From Haberlea rhodopensis (lineage: Eukaryota > Streptophyta > Magnoliopsida > Lamiales > Gesneriaceae): DNA of 64,000 nt. Position 1 is the first letter of the stretch. Each line of letters starts with the position of its first letter. Below, piece after piece: positions 1 through 11,145 of the stretch. A program made the position numbers and the translations under genes. The stretch covers positions 29,775,879-29,839,878 of the forward strand of contig CAJQUN010000003.1 in NCBI GenBank assembly GCA_907163345.1, written 5' to 3'. A model generated the notes under the pieces. The model was not told the DNA's origin. It did not search any database and saw nothing but the letters and a program-made list of their open reading frames with translations.

Positions 1-2306
1 CTCAGGCTGTTCTTATAAGTGGCTTGCTGAGAAAACAGATCATTTAGGCCTCGCTGAAGTCTGCCGATACTGGCTGTCATCTTCTCTTTAAATGAATCAA
101 AGTCCAGAGATGTAACCCGCTGGCCTTGATGAACCTCTAGAACACGCTGAGAGAGAGACATGCAATTGTCAGATAAGTGCTGAAGGGTCCTTGCCAGAGA
201 TGGAGGTGCATCAGATAATCGGCTGGGAGAGCGATCTGATGAGGACAAGGCCTGTTCATCATCTTCAGCAAACGGGATAAGTGAAGAGACAACAGCTTGG
301 TGACTTTCGGACCGGATCAAGGTGACCAGATCCGAAGAAAATATTTGAATGAAAGCCATATCTTCATCTAAGTGGATTGGACGAGTGCTTGGTCTGGAGG
401 GCTCCTCAATCTGGAGAGCTGCAACAACGGTGGACACCACCAGATCCGGGTCGACGAATTCTGGAGCGCCAACTGTTGCAAGTTCTGTTGTTGGACTGAT
501 TTGAACGAGGGAGACTGATGACCCCAAAGGAATAGATGTTGTTGGAGAGTCCAACAAGACATTCAATGGTTCATCATCTGTCGCAGACGGAGCATTAGGC
601 AATGGCTGTGCCGCTGTCTGGTCTGGTTCTTGCGCTGCAGTCTGATCCGCTGCTTGCTTGGCTGTCTGTTCTGCTGCATCAGAATGAATAACCTCAACTA
701 AAGGTTCTGCCAGAGTCTTGCTTGCAGAGGGATGATCCGGGCTGGTTGTGGGAGTGGATACACTGAGCTTCTGTCGTTGAAAACGGACAGCTAAGTGAAG
801 AGCATGAACATCCATCTCTAATTGAGCAATAACGGCCCCATCATCTCTGGCAGTTGGAGCAATCGGATCAAAGTTCTCTTTCTTAGCAGCTAGGAGCAGA
901 GTGGCCAGACTGAATCTTTGATTTGCCGTAAATAGGTCTTTGCGATGCACGACAATCCGAACATCATTGGTCTCTGTTCCTTTGAGAACTTCCTATTCCA
1001 TCTTCTTCAGTCTGTTCAGCTTTCTAAAGAACATCTCAATGTAGTTGACTGTCCGGTACTCGACGTACTCATCAAAGACCACAATGAGTGCCTTCACCTT
1101 CTCATCAACATCCTCCATAGCAATGTCGATGGCTGTTTGCGCTGCCGATTTGGGTTTAGAGGAGATTGGTTCGGAGAGAATGGCTTTTCCCTTGCCGGTG
1201 GAGGAAGGGGACTTGATCCCTGATTGGGTATAGTCGCCCAACTCAGTGATAACAATCCCTTTCACCACGGGAATGGTAGAGGGGACTCGGATAGTGACTT
1301 GGGGTGCAGGGGTTGAAGTTTGGGTTGAAGGGTGAGGTGCAGGGGTTGAAGTGGTTGAAATTTGTTTTGAAGATTGGGGTGCAGGGGTGACTTTAGTTGG
1401 TGGCAAAATGGGTAGGGGTAGAGTTTTGAGTGGTTTGGTAATCTGGGTTCTGGGCTTCTTTGGAAGTGGCTTGGTTGGTGGCGATGGAGCAGACTGAGTT
1501 TCTTCCGAATCAGTCTGGATGGTCAGTTTGCGCTTGACTCGAGGTTTGCGCGCAACAGCTTGTTCTTTGCCCTTGTCAATCTTGACTGCAGCCAGAGTGG
1601 CAGGAGTAGGCGGAGCACTCTTGGACTTCACCAGTGCGAGCCCTTTGGAGTTTAGAATCTTGAAGGGACTGAGAGCGGACTGCTTTCCTAGCTCGATGTC
1701 TAAGGACTCCAGTAGCTTGCTGAGAGGAACAGCAAAGCATACGGCCTGCTTGGATGCAATCACCGTTTCCATCAGAACTCCAAACAGAATCACGGACCAG
1801 TTCATCTTCTGTCCGGATATTATAGCCGCCATAGCCCTGAACTTCTCTGCGGTTACAGCGTCAAAACTTCCTGCTTTGCCCAACAGAGGTTTGCCAACGA
1901 TTTCGCACAGCACCTGGAAATGAAAGAGCATTTCCTTCTTCTGAAACGATGGTTGCAGGCGGTGGCCAAAAATAGATATCTTCCCTTGAAGATCTGAGAG
2001 TGACGCTTGAGGAATCTGTCCAAATTCCGTCAGTCCGGAATTGGGGAGGCCAAAGGTTTTGGCCAGCGTCATCGGCGAGATCTCAAATGATTTGCCCTTG
2101 ACAGTAGTGGATATGGATGTCTTTTGGGAGACGGCATTGGCGAATAGTTTGCGGATTTCTGATTCATAAACAACTATGCCGCACTCCAGAAAGTTTCTTA
2201 GACCAGAAGATTCCAAAGCTCTGAAGATGGACACCATCTCTGCATCTTCTGCCCTGTAAATATCATTGAACTCAACAGAGAGAGAGTTGTGAGTAATGGT
2301 AGCCAT
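1..2306 (-). pseudogene. Env-like ORF3 of the Sirevirus, one stop codon, runs off the window
   Basis: The likely start is the ATG at 2306 (MATITHNSL); the longer open stretch to 2573 looks like untranslated DNA. The frame runs to an in-frame TAG at 993-995, and I followed the same frame onward to base 1 without seeing another stop, so one nonsense mutation splits about 770 codons. The first 200 residues look globular. Residues about 230-400 are rich in Pro, Ser, Thr and Lys with repeated APxP-type stretches. The C-terminal part is Gln/Ala/Asp rich and probably helical. No membrane segment or signal peptide is clear, so 'env-like' describes position only. A diverged copy of the C-terminal part occurs at 61922-62566. 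Function unknown. Confidence 0.7.
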
Positions 2307-2704
2307 TGGAGTGAAGATAAACGAGTGCGAAGATTTGGGAGAGTGAGAGAATAAGAAAACAGATAGCGGTAAATTGTAAAAAGTGAAAGAAGATGAAATG
2401 TTCAGCCCGCTAAATAGGAGAGAGAAGACACGTGTCTTTATCTCGATGACTGATGAAAAGAAATTCAAAAATAAACGGTCAGGATAACAGATAGTTAAGG
2501 CGGTTAAAATGCGATCAGTCCGGGCTGTTTTTGTACAAAAGATGTATTGACCAAACAGATCATGGGATAACATCAGATTGACATAGATCGGTCTGAAAGT
2601 TCGGACCGATCTGTGTCTTTCTGAACATTGTATTATCGATCTGTGGCAACAAAAATCTTTAAGTGCGAAAGAAAGAGAACATCTAAACTATTAAGATAAG
2701 TCAA

Positions 2705-5700
2705 TTAAACCAAGAATTTGACGAAATAATTAAACTTAGCCTCTGGGAGCGGTTTGGTGAAGATGTCTGCTGCTTGCTGCTCTGTTGAGATGTGCTCGAT
2801 CCGAATTTCCTTTTTGCCAACATGATCTCGAATAAAATGATGGCGTATATCAATGTGCTTTGTTCGAGAGTGCAAAACTAGATTATACGTTATAGCGATT
2901 GCACTTGTGTTGTCGCAAAATATCGGAGAGTCAACAGCTTGGATGCCATAGTCTTTGAGCTGGTGTTGAATCCAGAGCATTTGAGCGCAACAGCTTCCAG
3001 CGGCTAGATACTCTGCTTCAGCTGTAGATGTGGCAATCGATGTCTGCTTTTTACTGAACCAAGAGATCAATCTTTCACCTAGAAATTGACATGTTCCACT
3101 GGTGCTTTTACGATCAATCTTACACCCAGCGTAGTCTGCGTCGGAATATCCGATCAAGCTGAAGTTTGAATCTTTGGAGTACCAAAGACCAACGTTCTGA
3201 GATCCTTTTAAGTATTTCAGAATACGCTTGGCAGCAATAAAATGTGATTGCTTTGGTTCTGACTGAAATCTGGCGCACATACAGACTGAGAACATAATAT
3301 CAGGCCGGCTCGCTGTAAGATACAATAGCGATCCGATTAGTCCTCTATACATGGTTACTTCAACTGCCGATCCCCCTTCATCTTTGTCTAACTTGATTGT
3401 TGGACTCATTGGAGTTGATGCAGTTGAGCATGTTTCCATTCCAAATCTCTTGAGGAGCTCTTTGGTATACTTGGTTTGATTGATGAAAATACCATTGTTG
3501 AGCTGTTTTACTTGGAGACCCAAAAAGAATGAAAGTTCTCCCATCATGCTCATCTCAAACTGTCCCTGCATTAACTTAGAAAATTTCTCGCACAATTTGG
3601 GGTTAGTTGACCCAAAGATTATGGCATCAACGTAAATCTGAACTAATAGGGTATGTTCCCCCTTAATAAATTTAAAGAGAGTTTTATCTACTGAGCCGAT
3701 CTGAAAATCATGGTTCAGCAGAAATTGAGATAAGGTGTCATACCAGGCTCTTGGAGCTTGTTTCAGACCATACACTGCTTTATTCAGTAGATACACATGA
3801 TTGGGATACAAATGGTTCTGAAATCCAGGTGGTTGCTCAATGTAGACTTCTTCTTGAAGCTTTCCATTAAGAAAAGCGCTCTTAACGTCCATCTGATATA
3901 CTTTGAAGTCTTTAAAAGCAGCATATGCAAGAAAGATTCGGATGGCTTCAAGTCTGGCGACTGGTGCAAATGATTCATCGAAGTCGATTCCTTCTTCTTG
4001 TCTGAATCCTTGTGCCACCAGTCTGGCTTTGTTTCTAACCACAGTTCCATCTGCGTCCAGCTTATTTCTGAAAACCCATCTGGTTCCAATGACAGGCAGA
4101 TCGCTTGGTCTGGGGGTTAGACTCCAAACTTGATTTTGTTCGAATTGATTTAGCTCTTCTTGCATGGCCTTAATCCAGTTGAAATCAGTTAGAGCTTCAT
4201 CGATCTTCTTAGGTTCCAGAGTTGAGATAAAAGCAGCATGTGTGAATTCATCCATCATCTGTCCTCTGGTTCTGATCGCTGCAGAGGGACCACCAATCAC
4301 TAGATTGGGTGGATGCTTCTTAGTCCATCGATAGCTTGACTCTGGATTGTCTGGTCCGGTCGGATGAGTAGTAGCAGCATGATCAGCATCTGCTTTAACA
4401 TTTGAGTGAGGAACATCCGGATCAGCTCGATCTGAAGAAGCTTCAATGCCTTGATCCGGTCTGTCTGGTACTTCTGGTTCTGGTGGATTGTCTTTTGACC
4501 TGTTAGCTACAATCTCATCATCACTGTTAGCTTCGAGATGGATATTTTCCATCTGATTTTGAATTGATTCTTTGTTGCCCTCAACACATAAAGATTCATA
4601 AAAAACTACATGAACAGATTCTTCTACAGTTAAGGTTCGATTATTAAAAATTCGATAAGCTTTGCTAGTTGATGAATATCCTAAAAATATTCCATTATCT
4701 GACTTAGCTTCAAATGCTGTAAGATGATTCTTACCATTGTTATGAACAAAGCATTTGAAGCCAAAAATATGAAAGTGAGAAATAGATGGTCTGTTACCAG
4801 TCCATATTTCATATGGGGTAAGGTTCAGCTTCTTGTTGATCATGGACCGATTTTGAGTGTAGCAAGCAGTGTTTACAGCTTCTGCCCAGAACTTTTGCGA
4901 AATTCCAGAATCAGCAAGCATTGTTCTTGCTGCTTCCTTGAGCGTTCCGTTTCTTCGTTCTGCAACTCCATTCTGTTGAGGAGTTCGAGCGGCTGAAAAC
5001 TCATGCTTGATTCCATGATCTTCTAGAAAGGATTCAAGATTCTGATTTGAAAACTCAGTGCCTTTGTCACTGCGAATCCTGTCTATGCTGGATGATTTCT
5101 CGTTCTGAGTGCGTTCAAGCAGCTTGATCAACTTCGGACCGGTCTGATCTTTACTGCTCAAAAATATAGTCCATGTAAAGCGTGAGTAATCATCAATAAC
5201 AACAAGAGTATACCGCATTCCCCCTAAACTTGTTATTGGTATAGGACCAAACAAGTCCATATGCAATAATTCTAAACAGCGGGAGGAGGATTTGGCATTC
5301 TTGTTTTTGAAGGATGATCTGATCTGTTTGCCCATTTGGCAAGCTTCGCAGATCTTATCCTTAGCAAAATCGATCTTGGGCAGACCAATAACTAAATCAT
5401 GTTTACACAGGCTGGAAATGGTCTTAAAGTTTATATGATTCAAGCGCTTATGCCACAGCCAATGTTTATTATCATTGTTAGCGATGAAGCAAGTAGGATT
5501 ATCAGGTTGAGCATGATTCCAGTTAATCTTATATGTATTTCCATTCCTGATTCCTACGAGCACGGTTATACCGTCTGATGATTTAACAGTGCAAGTGTGT
5601 TTGTGAAATTCTACAGCATAACCATTATCATAGAGTTGGCTTATACTGATCAGATTATAGCACAGATTTTCAACTAACAGCACATCATTGATAATAATGT

Positions 5701-5869
5701 TACCATGGACAATCTTACCCTTGCCCACGGTCTTACCCTTTGAGTTATCTCCGAAGATGATCTTGGGTCCAGTACATTCTGTGACTTTAGACAGCAGCTC
5801 GATGTTTCCAGTCATGTGACGGGAACACCCACTGTCCAAATACCAGTCTGATGCGAGTTTCTTCGGTAC
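2705..5869 (-). CDS. copia pol: protease, integrase, reverse transcriptase, RNase H
   Basis: A single open frame of about 1,050 codons with no ATG of its own at the upstream end; it opens just after a TAG at 5870-5872. Domains in order: aspartic protease (LDSGCSRHMTG), GAG-pre-integrase with an HH-CC zinc site (HKRLNH ... CEACQMGK), integrase core with aspartates in LLHMDLFGP and IRSDKGTEF and glutamate in TPQQNGVAERRNG, RT (YQMDVKSAFLNG), then RNase H with STAEAEY and SRTKHIDIRHHF, ending near ADIFTKPLP. The RT active-site box reads IYVDAIIFG where the family has YVDD: codon 3623-3625 encodes Ala, which should abolish polymerase activity. Enough of the frame is intact to suggest a young insertion. 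Confidence 0.9.
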   Translation of the reverse strand, partial: VPKKLASDWYLDSGCSRHMTGNIELLSKVTECTGPKIIFGDNSKGKTVGKGKIVHGNIIINDVLLVENLCYNLISISQLYDNGYAVEFHKHTCTVKSSDGITVLVGIRNGNTYKINWNHAQPDNPTCFIANNDNKHWLWHKRLNHINFKTISSLCKHDLVIGLPKIDFAKDKICEACQMGKQIRSSFKNKNAKSSSRCLELLHMDLFGPIPITSLGGMRYTLVVIDDYSRFTWTIFLSSKDQTGPKLIKLLERTQNEKSSSIDRIRSDKGTEFSNQNLESFLEDHGIKHEFSAARTPQQNGVAERRNGTLKEAARTMLADSGISQKFWAEAVNTACYTQNRSMINKKLNLTPYEIWTGNRPSISHFHIFGFKCFVHNNGKNHLTAFEAKSDNGIFLGYSSTSKAYRIFNNRTLTVEESVHVVFYESLCVEGNKESIQNQMENIHLEANSDDEIVANRSKDNPPEPEVPDRPDQGIEASSDRADPDVPHSNVKADADHAATTHPTGPDNPESSYRWTKKHPPNLVIGGPSAAIRTRGQMMDEFTHAAFISTLEPKKIDEALTDFNWIKAMQEELNQFEQNQVWSLTPRPSDLPVIGTRWVFRNKLDADGTVVRNKARLVAQGFRQEEGIDFDESFAPVARLEAIRIFLAYAAFKDFKVYQMDVKSAFLNGKLQEEVYIEQPPGFQNHLYPNHVYLLNKAVYGLKQAPRAWYDTLSQFLLNHDFQIGSVDKTLFKFIKGEHTLLVQIYVDAIIFGSTNPKLCEKFSKLMQGQFEMSMMGELSFFLGLQVKQLNNGIFINQTKYTKELLKRFGMETCSTASTPMSPTIKLDKDEGGSAVEVTMYRGLIGSLLYLTASRPDIMFSVCMCARFQSEPKQSHFIAAKRILKYLKGSQNVGLWYSKDSNFSLIGYSDADYAGCKIDRKSTSGTCQFLGERLISWFSKKQTSIATSTAEAEYLAAGSCCAQMLWIQHQLKDYGIQAVDSPIFCDNTSAIAITYNLVLHSRTKHIDIRHHFIRDHVGKKEIRIEHISTEQQAADIFTKPLPEAKFNYFVKFLV

Positions 5870-5904
5870 CTATCATCAAATATAATTATTGTTGGTACCC
5901 AATC

Positions 5905-6228
5905 CTATTTGGGTCCAGAACGGATTAGCCCTTTGGGAACCCACACCTGTATCAGCTTTAATGGCTTGTGTGTGTAAGGTGTGCTGTGTGCTGGTCTGTT
6001 TTGATGTTGTGTGTGATAATGTGTGCGCTGTGAAAACCTTTGATTCTCATAAGGTAGTCTGTATCTTCGTTGAATCGGTTTTGAATTATAGTAATTGTAT
6101 TGTCTTCCTTGCCTTCGATCTTGCACCTTTGGATTTGGTCTGGTAGACGCAAATCTTGCTGGTGCCTTTTCTTTGGCTTGGTCAACATAACCAATTCCTT
6201 TTCTCAGATTTTGATTCACGTAAGAGAC
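5905..6228 (-). pseudogene. copia gag-pol linker region
   Basis: This stretch continues the gag frame after a TGA at 6229-6231 and ends at a TAG (5905-5907) shortly before protease. It is rich in Arg, Gln, Tyr and His and ends in VWVPKGLIRSGPK, the tail usually found between the gag zinc knuckle and the protease in plant copia polyproteins. Between here and pol the frame also changes near 5870. These breaks separate gag from pol; in a working element they would be one polyprotein or joined by programmed recoding. I judge them decay because both a stop and a frame change are present. Confidence 0.65.
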
Positions 6229-7857
6229 TCATGTTTGAATCTTAGGTGCTTCAGTCTCATATACTGTGCTGGATTTAACAAATGTCATTTGTTTGACTTG
6301 GTTCTTTACCAGCAACAGCTCAGACTCATCTTTGGTACATTCTTTGGTGTCAAAGCCTATGCCGGTGAAGTCACCGACGTTTCTTTGAACCTCTTGTAAT
6401 TCTTCCAAAGATGTTCTGGATTTTGTCCATGTTTTGAATATATGAGAAAGCTTAGCATTTTGTGTGCTAATTCTCTTGTTTTCTTCATGGAGCTGATCAT
6501 AGGAGATTTTCAGCTCATTCAGCTTGATCTTTAGATTGTTGCACTCACCCTGCTCAGAGCAGCTTGGTTTATTGTGCTTATCTATTTGATTACTGGCTTT
6601 AGCTTTATTTTTCTCAAATGATTCAGCTAAGATCCTATAATCATTAGCCATGTCTTGCAGTGCGGACATGAGCTCTTCTCGTGTAAATTCATTTGAGTCA
6701 AGATCATATACCTCGTCTGTCTGACTCATCTCTTCGTCTGCCATGAGACATTGAATATCTTCTTCGCTTTCGCTGGAAGAATATTCAGAGATTTCCGAGT
6801 CTGAGTCTGTCTGAGCCCATTTGCTGTTTCCTTCTTCAGCTACTAGGACTTTTTGGGATTTTCCATGATTCTTGCGGTCTTTGTAGTGCTTCTTCTTCCT
6901 ATCATCACGATGCTTCTCTTTCCGTTCTTCTTTCTTCGGTCTGGTGCAATCTGCAATAAAATGTCCGGTCTTACCACAATTGTAGCAAGCCTGATCGTTA
7001 ACAGCATTATCTTTTCTTGATTTATAATGATGAGAGAGTTTGAAGTTCCTCTTATTCTTAGACATAAATTTACCGAATTTCTTGATAAATAATGACATAG
7101 CATCATTACTTATCTGTTCAGCGGATCGGTCTGATGTTGAGGCGATCTGGTCTGGAATGGCTGCCAGGGCCTTGTTTGGTTGAGAGATGAATGTCTCTGC
7201 TTCACCTCTGCTTATCAGTTCAAACTCATAGGCCTTAAGATCTGCAAACAGATCATGAAGTTCAACCTTGTTAAGATCTTTTGATTCCCTCATGGCAATG
7301 GTCTTAACATCCCATTCCTTTGGCAGAGCTCTCATAACTTTCAGAGCGATCTCTCTGTTAGAATATTCCTTCCCCAGACCATTCAGTTCATTTATGATGC
7401 CAATGACTCTTTCATCAAACTCATTTAGAGTTTCTCCACTCTTCATTTTTATGCCCTCAAATCTTTGAAGAGCGACAGTCAGCTTGTTTTCTTTGGTCTG
7501 GTTGTTGCCTTCGCATAGCTGTGCTATCTTCTCCCAAATTTCTTTGGCAGTAGAGCACATTTTGATTTTGCTGAACATGTTCTTGTCCAATGTCTTGAAC
7601 AAGATGTCTTTGGCAACGTTGTCGAGATTTGCCTTCTTTCTTTCCTCATTCGTCCAGAGGGATCTGTCTTTCTCTACCATTTGTGGTTCACCACCAGTAA
7701 TGGCAACTGCTGTATTTATTTTTAGAATCTTCATTGGTCCATCAGTGATGACGAACCACATATCGTCATCCTGAGCTGCCAGATGAGCTTGCATTCTGAT
7801 TCTCCAGTCATCATAGTCTTCTTTTGAGAACATAGGAATTTTGTTAAATGATGCCAT
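6229..7857 (-). CDS. copia gag with zinc knuckle
   Basis: A 542-residue frame starting at ATG 7857, just inside the primer site. It opens with MASFNKIPMFSKEDYDDWRI, the N-terminal signature of plant copia gag proteins, followed by the helical UBN2-type gag region (KEIWEKIAQLCEGN ... FDERVIGIINELNGLG). A single CCHC zinc knuckle, CYNCGKTGHFIADC, lies near residue 290, followed by a Lys/Arg-rich nucleic-acid-binding stretch, an acidic Ser/Glu stretch and a probable coiled coil to about residue 490. Gag forms the virus-like particle that packages the RNA. The length suits the enlarged Sirevirus gag. It ends at TGA 6229-6231. Confidence 0.88.
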   Translation of the reverse strand: MASFNKIPMFSKEDYDDWRIRMQAHLAAQDDDMWFVITDGPMKILKINTAVAITGGEPQMVEKDRSLWTNEERKKANLDNVAKDILFKTLDKNMFSKIKMCSTAKEIWEKIAQLCEGNNQTKENKLTVALQRFEGIKMKSGETLNEFDERVIGIINELNGLGKEYSNREIALKVMRALPKEWDVKTIAMRESKDLNKVELHDLFADLKAYEFELISRGEAETFISQPNKALAAIPDQIASTSDRSAEQISNDAMSLFIKKFGKFMSKNKRNFKLSHHYKSRKDNAVNDQACYNCGKTGHFIADCTRPKKEERKEKHRDDRKKKHYKDRKNHGKSQKVLVAEEGNSKWAQTDSDSEISEYSSSESEEDIQCLMADEEMSQTDEVYDLDSNEFTREELMSALQDMANDYRILAESFEKNKAKASNQIDKHNKPSCSEQGECNNLKIKLNELKISYDQLHEENKRISTQNAKLSHIFKTWTKSRTSLEELQEVQRNVGDFTGIGFDTKECTKDESELLLVKNQVKQMTFVKSSTVYETEAPKIQT

Positions 7858-7890
7858 CAGCTCGAGTGATTTTGCTGATTAAGATGACCT

Positions 7891-7902
7891 GCTCTGATAC
7901 CA
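7891..7902 (-). promoter_or_regulatory. Primer binding site, initiator tRNA-Met type
   Basis: On the minus strand it reads TGGTATCAGAGC, the standard plant copia/gypsy primer site complementary to the 3' end of initiator tRNA-Met. It lies two bases inside the LTR end and fixes both element orientation and LTR border. Confidence 0.9.
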
Positions 7903-7904
7903 CT

Positions 7905-9080
7905 TGTTAGGATCCGTCCGGAGTGTTTAGAGGGGGGGTGAATGAACACTCCTTCTAAAAATTAATCCTTTGTGATTTCTTTCGGATTAGTGAAAGAAAT
8001 CTGTTTCTTAATCAATTCTTGTACAGAACAGACCACTGAAAGTATAAGTGCGGAACGGTCTGTTCTTGTATATGTAAGAACGGCTCGATGACTAGTATGA
8101 AAGAACAAGTGCAGAAATAAGATGCACATGATATGTTTCTGGAAGTTCGAAGGTGGTGTAATCCTTCTACGTCTCCCCTTCTTCCAATTAAGGAAGGTTT
8201 ATACCAGAAGACTTTGATTTATACAATCCTGTTGTACAAACCCGATTCAGACTGGATTTACCTTACTACCAATCTGAAACTCCTAGTCACTCGATCTGCT
8301 CAGACACACTTTGTCTGACAGTTACAATATGTTTCTCACTTCTATTTTTCAACATAGAAAACACAAGATGCGCACAGTGATCCTAAATGATCAAATGTTA
8401 CAAAGTAAACGTGCTTAAGAATAATTTTCAGCTCGAGAGCTTCTGAGCTTGTAAGCTTGTGCTGTTTTGCTTTCTTGTGTATTTTTCAATTGATCAGCAA
8501 GCGTGCTTATATTTCTTTTGTTGCATCCTTTTATAGTTGTAAGTACCAACGACATTATTTCCCTTAATGTGCAACTTTGACTCTGCTTAAACACTGAGTA
8601 GGCTACAGTCTTCTTCTTCAGGATACTTGCCGTTCTGGTTCATACTTTCGGCGACTGTCAGGTAAGCTCTTCTTTGTCTTCTTACCTTTTATGGCAATCT
8701 TCAGTCTTTGGTCCTTTGTAGCATTAATTACAACATTAAATGCTATAATAAATAGCCGTTAATGATTCGGACTGAAGAGTCATTCTTTATGTATCCTTGA
8801 CTGCTCTGATCTGATAAATATTGAGATCGATCTGAAGCATAGATCTAGTCAGTCTGAAATCCATCGATCCGGTCTGATAGGTAATATGCCTTATCAGCTT
8901 GTTCTGTTTTGAGCTATTGATCTGGTCAGTCTGATTACCCTCGATCCGGTCTGATATGCTTTGTCATCTTATCAGCTTGATCTGTTTTGGGCGATCGTTC
9001 TGGTCAGTCTGATTTCACTCGATCCGGTCTGATATGTTTTGTCATCTTTAAAATCTCATCGATAAGATCCGGAACTAACA
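7905..9080 (-). repeat. 5' LTR of the Sirevirus element (1,176 bp)
   Basis: Borders are TGTTAG...CTAACA, an inverted hexamer with the canonical TG/CA ends. The inner border abuts the primer site at 7891-7902. Near its outer end (8840-9050) are three imperfect direct copies of a roughly 76-bp block containing GGTCAGTCTGA and CGATCCGGTCTGATA, probably U3 promoter or enhancer repeats. A related LTR of 1,052 bp occurs at 60576-61627. Confidence 0.85.
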
Positions 9081-9415
9081 ATAAGAAGAAATATAAGTGT
9101 ATAAAATACACTTATCATTTCTACACCATGCTCATGGACCGAAGCCTCATCTTGCAGGCGATACAAAATTAGCTCTTTTTAGATCGTGAGTCTCAGTAAT
9201 CATGCCCGTTCACCTAACAATATTTGCAGGTGTTGAAAATCTCAGCAGTGTGAGCAAATTTCTCACATCTATGTTGAAATTCATTAGACATTGATGCTAT
9301 CATATAACACATTGTCTCAAGATCATCATATAATCACTTCTCAAGTGAGGTGATCGCTTCATCAGACAATCCGGGAGGCACCTCAACAAGAGGCTTCCCA
9401 ACAAAGATATGTAGT
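9081..9415 (-). pseudogene. Old copia gag fragment flanking the Sirevirus insertion
   Basis: Minus-strand translation gives broken pieces resembling plant copia gag: VGKPLVEVPPGLSDE, then DLETMCYMIASMSNEFQH, then VHEHGVEMIS near the left end, with stops and frame changes between them. The phrase pattern 'IxASMSNExQH' and 'VxEHGxxMI' is characteristic of UBN2-family gag. The fragment ends exactly where the Sirevirus LTR begins, so the Sirevirus probably inserted here. Similarity was judged by eye only. Confidence 0.5.
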
Positions 9416-11145
9416 AACCTTTTAGAAGCGAGCATTATTTTTAAATTATGTAGTCAATCAAAATAATCTGGACCGGTTAATTTGTTTGTATCGAGACTTG
9501 ATGTAATCGAATTCACAGCAATCACAATATTGAAAATAAACAGAAAATATATGCAAACCGTTTGATTATTAATTCAAAACCTTTGGACTTTAGTTATTGA
9601 ATGCTCCAGCTAAATTTTTTGAATTCATCACCATCATGACAAATGAACGAAAAATCATATTTTCTTAGTGGACTTGAAATCCAACTAGCTCATGATAGCC
9701 CTGTACGAGGGTCCAGCCAGCTTCATGATACTAAAGGTAGCTTTCAATTGCATTATACGCAACCCCCAAGATTTTCATCTCGCGATTGGCATAACCCTAC
9801 GGGGCCAATTATGAATTTTCGCGTCAAACTAACCCATCACACGTATGGCAATGTCCGCCAATAAGACCCCACGAGGGTGAGCAATATTAAAGGTTAACAG
9901 AACCGCACCCATAATTAAGTGGCAGTTAAACACACAGCTTTTCCATGCTAGATGCCCCCATGAGGGTGAGACAAGACATCATGACACAAGTATCATCTCA
10001 TGGCTTAACTGTTGATGGAAGACATGAAGCAACAAACATATTTGCGCTCCCCTCCACAGTTTGATATTTAAATGTTGAATCATATTCAAAAGATGGATTT
10101 AATAATTTTAAAATCTCATCAAATGCTTGTTTGTTTTTTGCCGGATTCACGCAACTATGTTTTATTCATGGAACATCAATTGTACTAATAAAACATACAA
10201 ACAAACATTTATCATACATCATATGCATAATAAAATAAACATGGATAATTACAACATTTTCCTAATTGATCCATGTGAGCCAAACGTGGATAACAGGTCT
10301 GTCTAAGGTGATCCTATTACATGTTTGTTTTCATCTTCAATCTTGATCTCCTACTAATTCTAATAATTTTACATTTAAATCGTGCAAACAAGATAAATGT
10401 ATGCATTCTGGGGTGTGATACATCAGAAAATAGAGAGAGCAAACTCGTAGGCCCGATAACCAAAAATCATAATTGCAATGAAACAATAAACACATTGACA
10501 TTCTGTGGGTCCTCGCTACTTAATCCTATTATGTATTATTCATTACACTTATGAAGTAGGATTAAGTAATAATTCCATCTGATTAAACATTATACTATGT
10601 TTGTTATTACATTATTCTAAAAAATAGTGACACAATATACATCATGTACATATGAACACTCCTAACACATTGGGGTCCTAATCAGTGGTTCATTTCACAG
10701 CAGAAGTCGACTCACAATCCCGGCCTCCCCCATCTATGAATTCCTACAGAAACAACCACACATCATGAGTATTGATATATATACCATCTCAATTCCATAT
10801 CAATATGAATACACAATATGATAAATAAACATCGTAACAATTCAACTGTGATTGTTTCTGTATCATACACCATAATATGCAAATATGTCATGACATGTCT
10901 CATTCATCATCCTGTTATAACAGGACATATATGATATGTCTCTCAGCTCAATATGTCAGTGGCTCATCCTTCACGTCCCATATTAGCAGCACATATCATA
11001 TTTCCGTCCTCACACGTTATACTCAACATCAGTATACCTCTCATGGCATCAACTATATGCTTCAACATCATGAATGCACCACAATATGATTACAACAATC
11101 ATATATCTCAACACATCTAAGCAACATCACATCACATCAACCATA
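9416..11145. other. Non-coding, unassigned
   Basis: No convincing gene in any frame; the small open frames at 9643-9864, 10321-10554 and 10877-11089 lack recognisable motifs. The piece 9690-9990 has a more even base composition and repeats the phrase 'acgagggt/atgagggtgag' three times (around 9706, 9870 and 9960), which suggests remains of an unrecognised repeat. From about 10,100 the DNA is AT-rich. Confidence 0.5.

Larger units (their letters stand above)
1..9080 (-). mobile_element. Sirevirus-like Ty1/copia retrotransposon, 5' LTR to ORF3, 3' end outside the window
   Basis: Read on the minus strand the order is LTR (9080-7905), primer site, gag, gag-pol linker, pol with integrase before reverse transcriptase, then a large extra ORF. 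Integrase-before-RT order defines Ty1/copia; a long gag plus an extra ORF after pol is typical of the Sirevirus lineage. The 3' LTR lies left of base 1. The element is damaged: TGA at the end of gag, TAG plus a frame change before pol, TAG in ORF3 and a lost catalytic aspartate in RT. The five bases right of the LTR, ataag (9081-9085), are the expected target-site copy but the partner is outside the window. It sits in an older copia gag remnant. Confidence 0.88.

Noticed and set aside
2307..2573. N-terminal extension of the Sirevirus ORF3
   Set aside because: The 89 extra codons have a composition unlike the rest and no similarity; the ATG at 2306 starts a typical protein sequence.
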